Shown: piece by piece, positions 1 to 12,400 of the stretch
How the letters are laid out: the number at the start of each line of letters is the position of its first letter
How positions within the stretch are numbered: position 1 is the stretch's first letter
Assembly (NCBI GenBank): GCA_963277665.1
Contig: OY728165.1
Span: 1,761,718,772-1,761,782,771, forward strand
From: Viscum album
Taxonomy: Eukaryota; Streptophyta; Magnoliopsida; Santalales; Viscaceae
Length of the DNA: 64,000 nt
Reading direction: 5' to 3'
Made by a program: the position numbers and the translations under genes
The notes under the pieces: generated by a model
The model's database searches: none
Seen by the model: the letters and a program-made list of their open reading frames with translations, nothing else
What the model was told of the DNA's origin: nothing

Positions 1-720
1 TAGACCCACAAAGGGTGTAATCAATTATAGCACACACCTTTTCCACAATCTTCACACACTATATTCAAATTGCTCACACACTAAGAAGTGTGTTTTACTT
101 TAGTGTGAGGGTCTCCTCAATCTTCCTTCTTCTAAGTGTGTTCACTTCACTTAGTGCACACACACTAGGTTCGGCCTCCTTATCTCATTGCACACAAAAC
201 TTCTTCACTTTGGCAAACACTTGAGCTTGTCCTACTTCACTTGCAAAGCACACTCACTTTCTTGTTCTTATAATCTTCTTCAAAGTGTGCACTCTACTTA
301 TGCACACACTTGGTTCTTCATTTTTCACACACAAGGGCTACGGCCTTCTCTTGTTCTTTTTGCACACAAAGGCACAAAGGCCTCGGCCTTCCTTCTTCAC
401 CTCTCACACACAAAGTGTGGTCTTCCACTTGGTGCACACACACAAATAGTGTGGTCTTCCTCCTTATGCACACACTCGGCTTGGCCTATTCTCCCATTGT
501 TCTTGTTTGCACATTCACCCAAAGGGTGTGTTCTTTTACTTCACACAAGGTGTGGTCTCGGGTTCTCCTATTCTTGCACACTCACGGCCTTGGGTCCACT
601 TCTGTTTTTGCACACACTTAAGTTGCGGTGGTCTTCTTGTTTCACACACACCCAAGGCTACTGCCTTAAGCAAGCCGTGAAAGAGGGTGCGGCCAATTCT
701 TCTTCTCCCACTGCCGCATA
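1..720. repeat. CACACA-rich degenerate repeat tract
   Basis: The tract is built from loosely repeated phrases: a run of cacacac, then an aaagtgtg or aaggtgtggtcttcc phrase, then a pyrimidine-rich stretch with ttcttc. Recognisable returns of tgtggtcttcc lie near 417 and 450, with weaker ones near 549 and 629. Spacing is irregular (roughly 30-80 bases). The open frames across it are a by-product of this composition and resemble no protein I know. It could be a decayed minisatellite or the low-complexity part of an unknown LTR. Confidence 0.5.
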
Positions 721-2030
721 GGTCTTCAAGATGCACAAGGGCATGCAAGGTGCGGCATATCTTCACTTCTTGTCCGCGCAAGCACAAGGCACAAGGATCT
801 CGGGCGTGGGCGCGCAAGTGCAAGGGTGCACTTGGCCGTGCAAGCGCTCGGGTGTGCAAGCTTGCAACACCGCGGGGCTTCAACCGTGGGCGCGCAAGGC
901 TTGGTGCGACCCCGGTTCTTCCTGCTGCTCAAGTGAGGAGCGCGCAGGGGTCTTCCCCTTTCTTCTTTCACGCAAGGAGTGCGCGAAAGGGACTCACGAA
1001 GCCAAGGGTGGCTTCGGGCTGCTTCGTCGCGCAAGTGGGTTGCGCGGAGCTCCAAACTTCGTGAGGCACAGAGGCTCTCACGGGACTTCAAAACATCAGC
1101 GTATCAGCAAGCTACTCAGAGGTCTCGGCCTCTCCTTTTATAGGCAGAGATGCCTCAGATTATCCGCGTGCAATAAATCTTGAATCACCGAAGATTTCGG
1201 TTCTTTAAAAATCTTTACGAATCTTGCTTTTACTCTCTGTTTCACCGCGGGATTTCATTTAATTTTTCTCTTCCTCGTGCATGCGATTTCGAACGCATGC
1301 ACGACCTCGGTTTGGCTATCCCATGCAAAACACAAATACCCCGATGCCTCGGCAACTCCGTTTGCCTCGGCCTCATTCGAAATTCTCCATACACTGCATG
1401 CATGGTCATTTTTAGGCATGATCCTGTTCGTTATGGCCAGACGAGCTCAATGGAGGCTTCGGATTCGAAAATGGTGGCCGGGAGCTCAAGATAGGTCGTC
1501 GGGTTGCTCCTGGTTCAGCGGCTGCTCGCGGGAGGCTTCGGGTGGCCTTCGGCTGAGCTCGAGGAAGCAGACGATGCTGGGAGCCGTCGGATCTCCATTT
1601 AAATGACCGCGGACGACTCAGATAATAACATCGCCGCGGAGATGGATCGTACGGTGGAGATCTCGCGCGAGATCAAACATGCGGCCAGGATTAGATCCCG
1701 GGATAAAAATCCCGTCCCACATCGAATCGGCCAGCGTTTTTCTCGCGGCTTATCAAATAAGCGCTGGGGGAAAGAGCTCAGTTGAACTTCCCCCCTCCCG
1801 GTGCCGCCCCGCACCGGGTTCTCTCTGCGGGCGCGCTCTGCGCCCACTCTGCCTCCTGCGGGCGCGCTTCAAGCGCCCACTATGCTCCCTGCGCTCCTCC
1901 GGGCGTGCCCCTGGCGCCCTTGCGGTGTCCTTGGGTGCGCCCTGCCGCCCTGGCTCGCCCCACGGGGTTCCCCCGGGCGTGGTGCCCTAGTGCCCATGCC
2001 TTGGGGTTGAACCCCCCAAGGTGCCTTGGC
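700..2030. other. GC-rich block of unknown origin
   Basis: This block is strikingly richer in G+C and in CpG than the rest of the window. The part at 740-1060 repeats gcaagg/gcgcaag phrases, 1290-1380 repeats cctcgg, and 1795-2010 is an almost AT-free run of gcgccc/ggcgcgc phrases. No frame gives a recognisable protein. Retained CpG suggests either recent arrival or escape from methylation-driven decay. It may be the U3 part of an LTR whose TATA is the one near 2093, but no second copy is present in the window to prove it. Confidence 0.55.
1137..1144 (+). promoter_or_regulatory. possible TATA box (tttatagg)
   Basis: A TATA-like tttatagg follows a pyrimidine-rich stretch (ggtctcggcctctcc). 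It is isolated and has no recognisable downstream gene, so it may be chance. Confidence 0.2.
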
Positions 2031-2056
2031 TGGCCAGTTTTTTTTGGTTAAGGCAA

Positions 2057-2100
2057 GGAATAATGACTTTGTTAAAAACAAAGTATTCCCAATATATAAA
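2057..2100 (+). promoter_or_regulatory. hairpin plus TATA box, LTR-type core promoter
   Basis: An imperfect inverted repeat (2057-2073 against 2077-2089; arms ggaata..actttgtt and aacaaagtattcc) sits directly before tatataaa at 2093-2100. Downstream comes a pyrimidine-rich stretch (ttcttcatttcttcccttctc) typical of plant LTR leaders. I infer a retrotransposon promoter; the element it belongs to is not identified. Confidence 0.4.
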
Positions 2101-2860
2101 TGCCAACCCAAGCCACTTTGCCCTCTTCACCATTCTTATTCTTCATTTCTTCCCTTCTCTACTTCTTAAGAATTCCTTAATCCTTCTCAACATATAATCT
2201 TCACTTAGGATATGGAATTCAAAAGGTTTCTTCTTAATCTTCTTCATCTCCTCTTCCATATGTGTTCAATACTTAGGAGGGACTTCTTCAACTGAATCTC
2301 ATAAATCACACATGTTCTTCAACATTCTTCATTGATCCAATTAGAGATCAAGTTGGATCACTTCTCATTCACATGCACTAAGTGTTAGTGCATGGATTTC
2401 TTTAATCCACATCATCCACTTAGTAGTTGTGGATGGATCAGCTTTCATCACCTCATGCATTGTCATTACAATGCATGGTCTTCTAAAGCTTGTTGTGACA
2501 TTGTATCCAGTTGATACAAGTTCTTGGAACTTAAAGATCAGTTCAACAATCGTCAGATGTACATGGAGAATGTTTCAACCATATTCTCCAATGCCACTTA
2601 GTGAATCTCCTAAGTGACACTCCTCTAAGTTCCATGGCCATTCTCCTTCACCACCAACACCATCACAACCTTTTTCATTCACATCTTGAAAATCCTTGAC
2701 TTCCATTCATTGTAAGACAACAACATGCCTCATTGACAAACTCATTGACAACAAATGCAACACAATGCACTTCAAATAGAATAAATTCCTAGAATTTTGG
2801 TATTATAGAGATTTTGTGAGTTTTCTGAGAAATACATCCCTGTCTGGATATGAGTAGGTA
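2100..2860 (+). other. leader or LTR end of unidentified element
   Basis: The segment is AT-rich and has no coding signal. At 2797-2810 lies ttggtattatagag, which resembles the initiator-Met tRNA primer-binding site of plant LTR elements (ttggtatcagag) with several changes, so an LTR may end near 2796. Sequence from about 2880 onward instead resembles the leader that follows LTR copy A1, so a junction between two elements probably lies between 2810 and 2880. Confidence 0.3.
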
Positions 2861-3178
2861 GAGGTGGATCTGGCACAGATGTACCTAGGGGTAAAACCTG
2901 ACAGCACCGCATTGAGCTAGACTCGAATGGGAACTGCTTCATGACAACAGACCTTGTTTCACTCCTGGTTACACACTCCTAGGGGATATGCTTTGGATAA
3001 TTCACATTTTCATTAAAAACCATTATGAAGGGTTTATGAGTATATACTTCCTCTATGAAAACATTTTTCTTATTATGGATTATATCCAAAAATAGTTAAA
3101 TTTATGTTATGTGTTATTCATGGTTGATATTATGTATTTTGATTCATAAAATAATCTAGTTTATGAAATTGTTTAGAA
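2861..3178 (+). other. untranslated leader of gypsy relic
   Basis: The phrase around 2884-2900 (cctaggggtaaaacctg) and the following gca..gactcgaa phrase match the segment after LTR copy A1 at 8888-8935 in order and spacing. This identifies it as the leader between primer-binding site and gag of that subfamily. The primer-binding site itself is not clear here. Confidence 0.4.
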
Positions 3179-4235
3179 ATGGCGCCTAGTAGAAGGATAG
3201 GAAACCATTTCAATGAAAACACTCCATGTAGGGATTTCCCTCCTACTCATTATAATTATAGTGAAGTTGGTGATACAACTTGTCCTGATCAACTTATCAC
3301 CATACTAGGACAACTCAATCATGTTATGAATAATAACCTTACTCGTATGAAGCACCCAGATCAGCAATGTGGAGGATCAATGTTAGAACGCTTCATGAGG
3401 CAACAACCACAAATATTCAATGAGAGTACAAATCCCTTAGTAGCTGAGCAGTGGATAAATTCATTAGAGAAAATATTTCATGCCTTCGGGAGTAGTGAAT
3501 GAGAATAGGTTATCATGGTCGTTTACCACCTCACTAAAATTCTAATCAATGGTGGTCATTGATTCCAAACACAAAGGATGATGATAAAGAATCAAATATA
3601 TAATGTAGTGAGTTTAAAGAAAGTTTCGTAGAAAAATACATTCCTCGAGACCATCAAGAAGATATGTAAAGGAAATTTCTGAGTCTTAGAGAAAAGGAGG
3701 ATGAGAATGTCGCGATGAATGAGGTTAACATTACATGGTTAGTGACGTATACTGCAGATTATATACGTACCCCAAGAAGTAATATTGATCATTTCTTTGA
3801 TGGGTTAAAACAGTTTCTCTGTGGAGCCTTAGCCTCACAATCTTTCTCATCGTATGAAGATATTGTCTCACGTGCAATCAAGACAGAAAAGGAATTTTCT
3901 AAATATTATGAAAATAATCTAAAGGAAGAGAAGAAGAGAACGGCAGAACAAGAGACAGATTAAGGGGAAAATGGAGAGAAGTATTTTCAATTATGCGATA
4001 ATTGTGGGAAGAATTACCCCATTTCTTGCCTAAAAGGAATGGTAGATTATTATAAACGTGGATAAAAAGGTCACATGGCTCGTGATTGAAAGGGAAAGAA
4101 AGAGGATATCAATGTTGAATGCTACAATTGTAGGGAAATGGGGTATTATGAGAATGAATGTCCTAAACATCCGGGAATCCTACCTTAGAAAAGGCCAAGG
4201 GATCAAGGTCAATCTTATGCTATTACTATAGTTTA
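3179..4235 (+). pseudogene. Ty3/gypsy gag relic with two damaged zinc knuckles
   Basis: Gag forms the nucleocapsid of the retrotransposon particle. The frame starts at the ATG at 3179 (MAPSRR) and stays open to 3502. It shows the retrotransposon gag signature FMRQQPQIFNES, then AEQWINSLEKIFHAFG near residues 83-101. A stop at 3500 and frame breaks follow; the reading resumes at 3715-3963 (DHFFDGLKQFLCGALAS, then a Lys/Glu-rich helix). From 3990 come two CCHC knuckles. The first has lost cysteines (one is now Tyr, the last is a stop); the second reads CYNCREMGYYENEC, with Tyr where His is expected, a change that a single C-to-T step explains. The relic cannot be functional. The family (Ty3/gypsy, probably chromovirus) is secure; the clade is inferred. 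Confidence 0.85.
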
Positions 4236-5199
4236 AATGGAATGATTAATGTATTGGTGCTTTTGGACTCAAGAATTATATTCTGGTTATAAGAATAATA
4301 TGAAATATATAAGGATTGTATTGCAGTACTTGTTGTTTTCATTATGTTTTTAATATGATGAAGGTAATTATATTTTTAGTATGTGACAATAAGAGAAACT
4401 TTACTTTGTTTGGGGAATCTGGTGTTACAATTGATTTTGGAATTTAGAAACCTTTTAGAAAAGGTCTGGACTGAGTTATTTTGGATAACTATAAAGGTTG
4501 GAATGGATTATGTTTAACATTAGATAGTATTTTTTAAGGTTAAAAAATTTCCGAAGATTATTTTTGTAATATTATAATACTATAGTTTTAGGAAAAGGAA
4601 AACCTGCAGGTTGGGGGATAACCCATCGCGTCATACAAAACTACAGGAATTGAACCTAAAACCATAGTGTGACAGGCCTTTATTACCTACCACTAGTTTA
4701 ATGTAAGTCCCTGGTTATTACAAAATAGTTTTCCTAGTCTAAATGTTAGGTTTTAATATTTGGAACCTTGTACGATTAGGATAAATTTAATATTTTTGAG
4801 TTCTATTATCATTTTGAGCGAAAGATGAGTTTTTGGTTGAAATTAGTTGAAGGTTGAAACTCTACTTGTCAAGTATATATATATATATATATACCTCTCT
4901 CTTATTCTACGAATAAATTAATTCTTAAACTTTTGGAATGGGATATTAATTTTTTTTATCCAAATCCATTATGTTTTGTTGAACAAATGATATTTTAAGT
5001 CACCATAAATTGAAGGCTTTGAGGCCCTCAATTTTACACTAGTTTGTGTTTGATGACCACAATTACTCCCTGAAAATATTTACGTTTTTCCTCCAATTAT
5101 ATTTCTCTAATTTCCAGAAATGTTCTTTTAATCGAGATCATAATTTGGTGGTGACTTTTTCATTTCCATTTCCCTCTTATTATGGCTAAATTTTATTAA
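4236..5199. other. unrecognised AT-rich stretch, pol missing
   Basis: Protease, RT and integrase would be expected here, but I find none of their motifs in any frame. The spacing from gag to the 3' LTR is only about 1.1 kb, so most of pol was deleted or replaced. A (TA)n microsatellite lies at 4874-4893. Confidence 0.5.
4874..4893. repeat. (TA)n microsatellite
   Basis: A run of about ten TA dinucleotides. Confidence 0.85.
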
Positions 5200-5308
5200 C
5201 CTTATTTCCGATGTGGGTTATCCACAGAGGTATTTTCTACTTTCAACCATTTATTTATGAAGAACAATTTTAAATTGAGAGGATGCAATTTATTGAAGGA
5301 GGGTAGAA
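5200..5308 (+). other. 3' untranslated end and polypurine tract of gypsy relic
   Basis: The sequence before the LTR (gaggatgcaatttattg, then gaaggagggtagaa at 5295-5308) matches, in order, the ends of the other two elements: gtgaggacgcaatttc plus a purine run just before 56335, and the reverse complement just above 47597. The purine run is the second-strand primer site (polypurine tract). Confidence 0.65.
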
Positions 5309-6669
5309 TGTAACACCACAAGCTTCCATGGTACGCTTCTCATTGAATAATAGAGCAGCGTGTGTTGTACGCAACCTCGAGTTCTAACACACCGAGACCA
5401 ATCAAAGTAGCAGTTATGAATAGTAATACACACTTTTTGAAATTATTTTAATTTTATATTTCAGAATGAACTTCATTTATGGATGCAGAATATCGGAATT
5501 AGCCAATGTTGAATTTTTGGTATTTTTCGGAGAACATCCAATTTTCGATGAATAGTGACAAATACTTAAAAACAACATATTTAATAAAAATAATTTTTTG
5601 TGATAAATTATAATATTGAGTGGTTTTAAAGAATAATTATAGTACAATTTTACCATTTTATCCAATGTTGGTGATTAGAATTAATTTTACTTTGAATTTG
5701 GACATAAACAATTGTCAATCTTTTGATTGATATTCTTTCTTAATAACACGCTATTTGTTTTGACTACAGGAATTAATTATAATCTTAATTAATGAAATGT
5801 ATATGTTTTGAATTTGATAAAATATACATCATCTTTTAATTTTTAATATCAAATATCGCTTAAGAATAATGTTTTTTTATTTTTCTAAAAAACATCCATT
5901 TTTGATGAATAGTGAAACCACAAAATGGTAGTTAAAAAACTGAATTTTCGTTTAAATGAAACATTACCGCTTCTATGAATTGAATTTCAAAAATACAACA
6001 TACATGGTTATAAATAAGAAGTATAATGTGGTTCAATGGGATGAAAATAAATTTTTGGTGAATAGTAACTTTTCGGTTTTATTAACCACAATTATAGATA
6101 ATTAGAGTAATTTAAGGTAAAAATAATGTTATAATAATATGAAATTATATTGACACAAGTCCTAATATTATTGTTTGAGTCATGGAAGTCCAATTAAAAC
6201 CATGCGACGATTTTTGGGACCCCATGGAGCCACTTGGGTAAGATAATGACATTAATACCTTTTATTTAAAGTAAAAATGAAAATGTCACAAACTTGCATT
6301 GTTTTACTAAAACATTTTTTACAAGCGGTTATACATGATATCCATTCGACAATAAATATCCTTTGGAAAGATAAAAATATTTCCTAAATCATGGTAATTT
6401 TTTAATTATTTTTAGACATTAAATAAATAAATTTTTTTATAACACCATGATGATGCATCGATTACCTCATTAAGTATTGATTTAAATAAAATGAAAAAAT
6501 AATGTAAAATATAAGACTTACATTTTTCAAAAACCTATTAGATGAGTATATTTATATCCTTTATTAGATTATCCTCTAAATATATAATTGTGGGACCTTT
6601 GAAATCCGAAAAACACTTCATAATAATGTAACATTTCATGACTTTCCAAGAGTGCCCCTCCTCTCCTCT

Positions 6670-6678
6670 TATAAAAGG
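6670..6678 (+). promoter_or_regulatory. TATA box of LTR A1
   Basis: tataaaagg sits in a conserved context (cctctcctcttataaaaggccc). The same context occurs inverted at 52641-52649 and, with one change, at 45961-45970. Transcription would start about 30 bases downstream. Confidence 0.7.
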
Positions 6679-7019
6679 CCCACACCTCTACCACTTTATT
6701 CACACCTTCAAGCCATTTTTATTGACCAAAATATTCCCAAATACTCTATAAACATCCATATATAACTCCTAGAAGCCTAACTTTTGGATGATGTCTTCCC
6801 AAGGAAGCCTTTGGCTCAAATCAGAAAGAGGTACCCGATTTTATGGTAATGTCTTCTCTTTTGTTCTTTTGTTTTATTTTACTTCTAAAACCCATTAAAA
6901 TCTTTTTATTCCTTTCATTTGTAACAAAACTAGTATCATAAATTTATTTGGATGTTGTTATGAGAAGGATTTGATTTAAAATTACACACAGCTTCGTCTA
7001 ATGGTTAATGAACATACTG

Positions 7020-7440
7020 TTTCTCTGGGTGGCAAATTACTGCCTCACGAAACGATGATTGTTCGATCTTCTTTTAACACATCGCATGGAGGCCATTAAG
7101 ATGTAACTATATTTTTTTATATGAGATAAATTATTTTTATGTTTTTATTATTGTTATTTATTTTTTATTTATGTCATACATTTATGGTTTCTATTATGGG
7201 TAAACGTGATATCTTCATTTTAGGAAGTGCGGACTACCGCCCCCTCAAAGTGATTTGATTCGTGAATTCAAAATTTGGGGTGCATAAAGGATGGAGTAAA
7301 TGATATTATATATGACATTATACTGTAATTATAATATACCTTTATATCTTTATGAATTTATTCCATTAAATATGAAATAGAAATGAATGTAGTATTCATG
7401 CGTACGTACGACTTACCGTCTCCATGAACGGTGCATTTCA
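7020..7440 (+). repeat. three related modules in LTR A1 leader
   Basis: Three blocks share a core resembling acttaccgtctcc followed by tgaacgg: 7031-7062 (aaattactgcctcacgaaacg), 7230-7257 (ggactaccgccccctc) and 7395-7440 (cgtacgtacgacttaccgtc, then tccatgaacggtgc). They lie 0.35-0.75 kb downstream of the TATA box, in the presumed transcribed leader. All three recur inverted in the nested element's LTRs. Confidence 0.55.
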
Positions 7441-8298
7441 TTTCATACCTCTAAATGTTATGTAATAAAATAAACAGATATATATATATAATACATATAT
7501 ATGATATATATTATATCTAAATCATGAATATAATTCTGTATATAATGGATATTTTACCACATGATCAACTTGTAATTATAAGAAGTTCATTTTTGACTCA
7601 AGTACCAAAGATCGACAAAACAACCGTTATTAACATAAATATTTACATAATGTTCATAACATGGTAATAAGTTATATAAAAGTAATAATGAACTTGATAA
7701 CGGTTCTTATGTAAGTAGATTTAACTCTAGTTTATTATTCATGAGGTTATAGAACGATCATGTCAAGTCGGACATGAGACAAGGGACTTCATCTCAATCT
7801 CCTTTCATTGAGGAATATTTTGTTTTATACAAATTTGTCTTTTATAAGGTGTATAAACCCCTTTGACTTTTACGTTTACTCGTATTGAATCATTCTTATA
7901 TGAAACGTTTTACTAAACAACAAAAGGGAATTTTTTTTTGTCGTACGAATGCATCGACAACGACTTCTCCGCCGTCGTGACCATATTTGAGTTTGAGATT
8001 CCTCTACAAGACATAACTTCTTTTAAATGAAAAATAAATACCATAATTTTCATTTTCATTTATTGAAAATGGTTTCTACAGTGTTTTGATTATATCAATG
8101 TGTTGTATTGATATCTTGTGATTGAAATGTGGTAATGTTTTGTTTCCTTTATGAATGTTTTATGTGATACAATTATGTTATGGTTTATGATATGTTTAAA
8201 CCTATTCATATGAGGAATGAATTGAACATAATAATTGACAGGTGGAGCCCTCTATAGCTCATCGATGCATCAGTAGGTCTCATTAGATAAACTAGTGT

Positions 8299-8353
8299 CT
8301 TGTCACAAGGCCTTGGCAAAATCTTATTTGTAGTCTTGGCACGAGGCCTTGGC
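8299..8353 (+). repeat. short direct repeat in LTR A1
   Basis: cttgtcacaaggccttggc (8299-8317) and cttggcacgaggccttggc (8335-8353) differ at two positions and start 36 bases apart. Confidence 0.75.
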
Positions 8354-8870
8354 TACGTGGTTATGATAGTCTGAAATTATGCATTCCATCATTATGAAAG
8401 TGGTTATTTATATTTCTTGTGATTATTTGACTAGTAGAATTTCCACGTGAATAAGTAAAAGGAATTATTTCATTTTACTTTTTGCATATTATGCGGAAGT
8501 TCCTGTTTAAAAGGATATTGTTTTAGTTATACATTGCCTTAAATGTTTATGTTTATTTATGAAAGTTTCCACTATATTATTATCCTTACTAAGAATCTGA
8601 GCTCACGCCTTTCTATGTTTTATTTTCCCAGGATGTGAAGAAAAATTTTATGATTGACTTGGAAGGATAGTCTGAAGGGGATATGAGTTGGACTATGGAG
8701 ACTGTGTTATTTTAGTTTTTCACATTATGATGCAATGTAACATTTATGAATGTATCGAGTGTTTCCAAGGCTACTAAACTAATCGGTCTTTTGAGACTTG
8801 ATCATTTGTGATCATGCCAATGTTACAAAATAATGCACCGAATCTGGGTAACTAGGGTCGGGGTGTTACA

Positions 8871-9461
8871 GTTTTGGAGTCATGGATCCTAGAATAAAAC
8901 CTATAGCATCATCACAGTGTGTGACCAGACTCACGAAGATATCTGTTAGGGCCATGCACATTCGTGTTGGTGAGGGGTTTTCTCGAAGAGATTCATGATG
9001 AAAACCCGTAATAGTATTTCCTGGGATATTTGGCATTTGGTTTTGTTATAGAATGGTTGTGGATTCCTTGAATAATATTATGTCATGTATTTTAGTGCAA
9101 AAAAAAATCAACCCTCATATTGGGAGTTGACGAGAATATAAAGGTATGATTTTGAGGGGGAGTCTCTAAATATTGTGGAAGTATACCCCATTTCATGAAG
9201 CTTATTAATTATACTGACTCGAATATGGAAAAATAAATATGATGATTGGTTCTCAATCCATCATGAATCTAGTATCTTAAACTCTTTTTGAAATTACTCC
9301 ATGTTTTTCACTCAAATATAATAACATTTTCTGCAAAGAATGACATGTTCTCTCTGTTCTCAATGATCATTAACTCTAAAATTAATTATTTGTGAATGAT
9401 TCATTATGAATTGGATGTATGTGGCTTTTTATCACAAACACTTCCATGTTGATGTGTTCTT
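8871..9461 (+). other. leader-like segment after LTR A1
   Basis: It begins gttttggagtcatgg, a possible remnant of the ttttggtatcagagcc primer-binding site with bases missing, and continues with cctagaataaaacct, which parallels the leader before gag at 2884. No gag or other coding signal follows before the next LTR at 9462. Confidence 0.4.
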
Positions 9462-12400
9462 TATAACCACCCTAGATATTAAAACAATAAAATTTCATAA
9501 CATTTTCAAAGTACTTAAATATTATATTAAAAGAGACATGAATAATGTACTAGAGTTATGCCTTTGGAAACCATGAATACATAATCATTGATACTTTAGT
9601 GAGATACATTATCCCACACTATGCTCTTATTGTCTAGAACGCTTATTATAAACCTCAAACATAGTACATATCTTCACAAGCCTGGGAAGGAAACCTAAAA
9701 AGGGGTGTGTTCAAATGTTCGGTAAGGGAAATCAAGGGATATATATATGCATAATCATTATCATAAGGTTATGATAACATGATCATGATGGATTAAGATC
9801 ATACCTTGCATATAAAAGATCTAGGTATAAATATTTGTAGTTCATCAGAAATGAATCAGAATGAAATAAATAGAATTTTCCATGAAATCATAACATAGGA
9901 ATAAGACATTGAATTGTGTAAACACATAATCATAAAATTATTTTCATAGTATCCAAGTCAACACTACAAATACCATCATAGTGGACAAAGTCTATTACTG
10001 AAATAGGTGAACCCCCATTCCCACCCTTTATTACTAAACTGATTCATCCCATTTTCCATCCCTTTATTAATAAATCAGGTGAACCCTACTTCCATCCGCA
10101 TCTATCTCATGAAATATAAACCATTACCCAATGAATATGAGGGAGATATATGTCTCAAAATTAATATAATGAAATCATACATACATGTGCCACAATATCA
10201 TAAACGAACATATCATAACCAATGAAGAGAAGTTGTTATCATAACATATAAAAAAGTCATAACCTATGGAAGGAGATAGGTTTCATTATCATTTCAACAT
10301 AAATCCTACATTTGAAAAGAAGCTTGTTTCAAAAGCATATAACCTATGAATGAGAAATGGGTTTCATGACATCATTAAATTAATACATAATCCATTTAGA
10401 GAATGAGTATGAATGGAGTGATTTAATTTTTTCCCATAAAGGAACAAATAACTTGAATGGTTTATATGTTATATGGAAAATAACGTTTCACGATATTTTA
10501 AAAACACGTTCTGAGGAAAATATCATTTCTTCATTGAAATTACATATATTTACATAAAACCTTTTGAAAATCTTTTTCAATGATAATAAATTTTATAAAA
10601 TATAAATGAAAATATTAATTTTTTCAAATCCATATTTCATTGACAATTATCTTCAAGGATCTTTTGAAATCATATTTTGAAATTTGTTATTAACACGATT
10701 TCAAAACATGGTTTCTAAATACAATAGATTTTCAACCAAGTATAGAGAATTCCAGAATTTAATTAAACATTATATTAAATGATAAAGAGTGGAATAATGG
10801 GTACTAAATAATGATTATATCTTGAATAAATAGACGATAAATGAAAAAATAAATATTATTTAAATAGTGATAATAATATTCCATAAAAATAAACATAAAC
10901 ATATACAATATCAAAAAACCAACGAGATTGTCTAAATAAACTCTTATAACATGATGAATTGGGATCATACTACCCATGTAAGAAAATGAAATTTCATGAA
11001 GGTTAATACATAATTAAAATAAGTAAATTCAATATATAATATTTAAAATTAAATTATTAACACCTCAATGAAGAGTTTTAGGTGAATAATAAAACATGAG
11101 TCCCAAAAAAGGAAATTTGATAAATAAAATTTTTACCGATTTGGTACATTTTCGAAGATAAACCCCATAAATGAAGGGTAACAGAATGGATATGTGAGTA
11201 ACCATAAATGAATGTAAAAGATAGATATACAAAACAATGATCATTACATAAACCAAAAAATAGTAACGAGGGGAAAATAGCTTTTATCCCATAGAAATTA
11301 AAAGTCAGATGAAATTCCCCTTACCTTGGGTCATGACTCTCTACATACACATACAATATTCTTGTATAATAAATATAAGTTTATTATATATATTTAAAAT
11401 AATAATAATATTATATATATGATAAAATATGATTTGATTATTAGCATATATTTCCCTCTAGTTAGTGATCCAATGTTAGGGATTCACCTCGGGTTATATT
11501 CTCTTTTTTCTTCACCTATGCATTAATTTGTTATATCATAGATACTTATATATATATATAATGATTAATTAATGTATAAAATGATATAATTATCAGTTAT
11601 ATCCATTATATTTATATTATAATAGTCCATAACATAATTATGTAAGTAATGGAACACATTTTTCATTGAGATGGTAAGCCGTATGTAGGCATGAACATTG
11701 TTTTCCTTTTTTATTGTCTTATTGAAAGAAAATATGTAAATGAAATATGTATATATATGTTTGTATATATATATATATCATCATTATAATATAATTAATA
11801 TATCACATATTTTCATTATACCCAGACATTGTACATTCTATGTGTTGTGTGAACAAATCATATCGCTTTGAGGATTTGGCAGTCCCCACCTCCTCATACG
11901 ATATTATCGCATGAACACCAAATGTTAGGTAAAAATAATTGTTTAAAAAAATAATATATCATAAATATATTATATAACATATATAAAATTATTTTCCATC
12001 ATAATGGCGACCATGATTTGAGTTACTGGATATATGAACAATCGTCATTTTGTGAGGTAGTAGTTCGCTCTAAAAAAATTGTATGTTCGACCTCTATTAG
12101 ATAGAGGTGTGTGTAATTATAGGTCATAAATATTTCAAAAAAAAGTAATATTTCAAGGAGTACACATTTTTTTTACACAATAATGGAATAATTATATTTT
12201 AGTGGGTATATAATAAAAATTAAAAAAGTGAGCTTAATAGAAAATGTTATCTTCTAATCGGGAAACTCATTGTGGTTTATTCGAAAAAACATTCTTAGGA
12301 AGAATTCTGGAAAAATGGAGACAAAATAGTCAAAGGGGGATTTTTGGAGGCTAAATGGGTAGATCAAGTATGAACATAAATGTATTGATAGGATTGAGTA

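Larger units (their letters stand above)
5309..8870 (+). repeat. long terminal repeat, copy A1 (3562 bp)
   Basis: The LTR starts tgtaacacc and ends gggtgttaca, the inverted TGTAACA/TGTTACA termini usual in plant Ty3/gypsy LTRs. It lies directly after a polypurine tract. It shares ordered blocks with the minus-strand copies at 43280-47597 and 49891-54278, for example the ccatggagccac block (6222), the TATA region, the taccg-type modules and the gggacttcatctcaatctcc block (7784). It is single and unpaired within the window. Flanks tagaa and gtttt do not match, so no target-site duplication is visible. Confidence 0.8.

Noticed and set aside
188..1183. Open frames of 100-177 codons on both strands in the CACACA and GC-rich tracts
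   Set aside because: They are overlapping frames in low-complexity sequence, with Cys/His/Leu-rich translation dictated by the repeats and no known motif.
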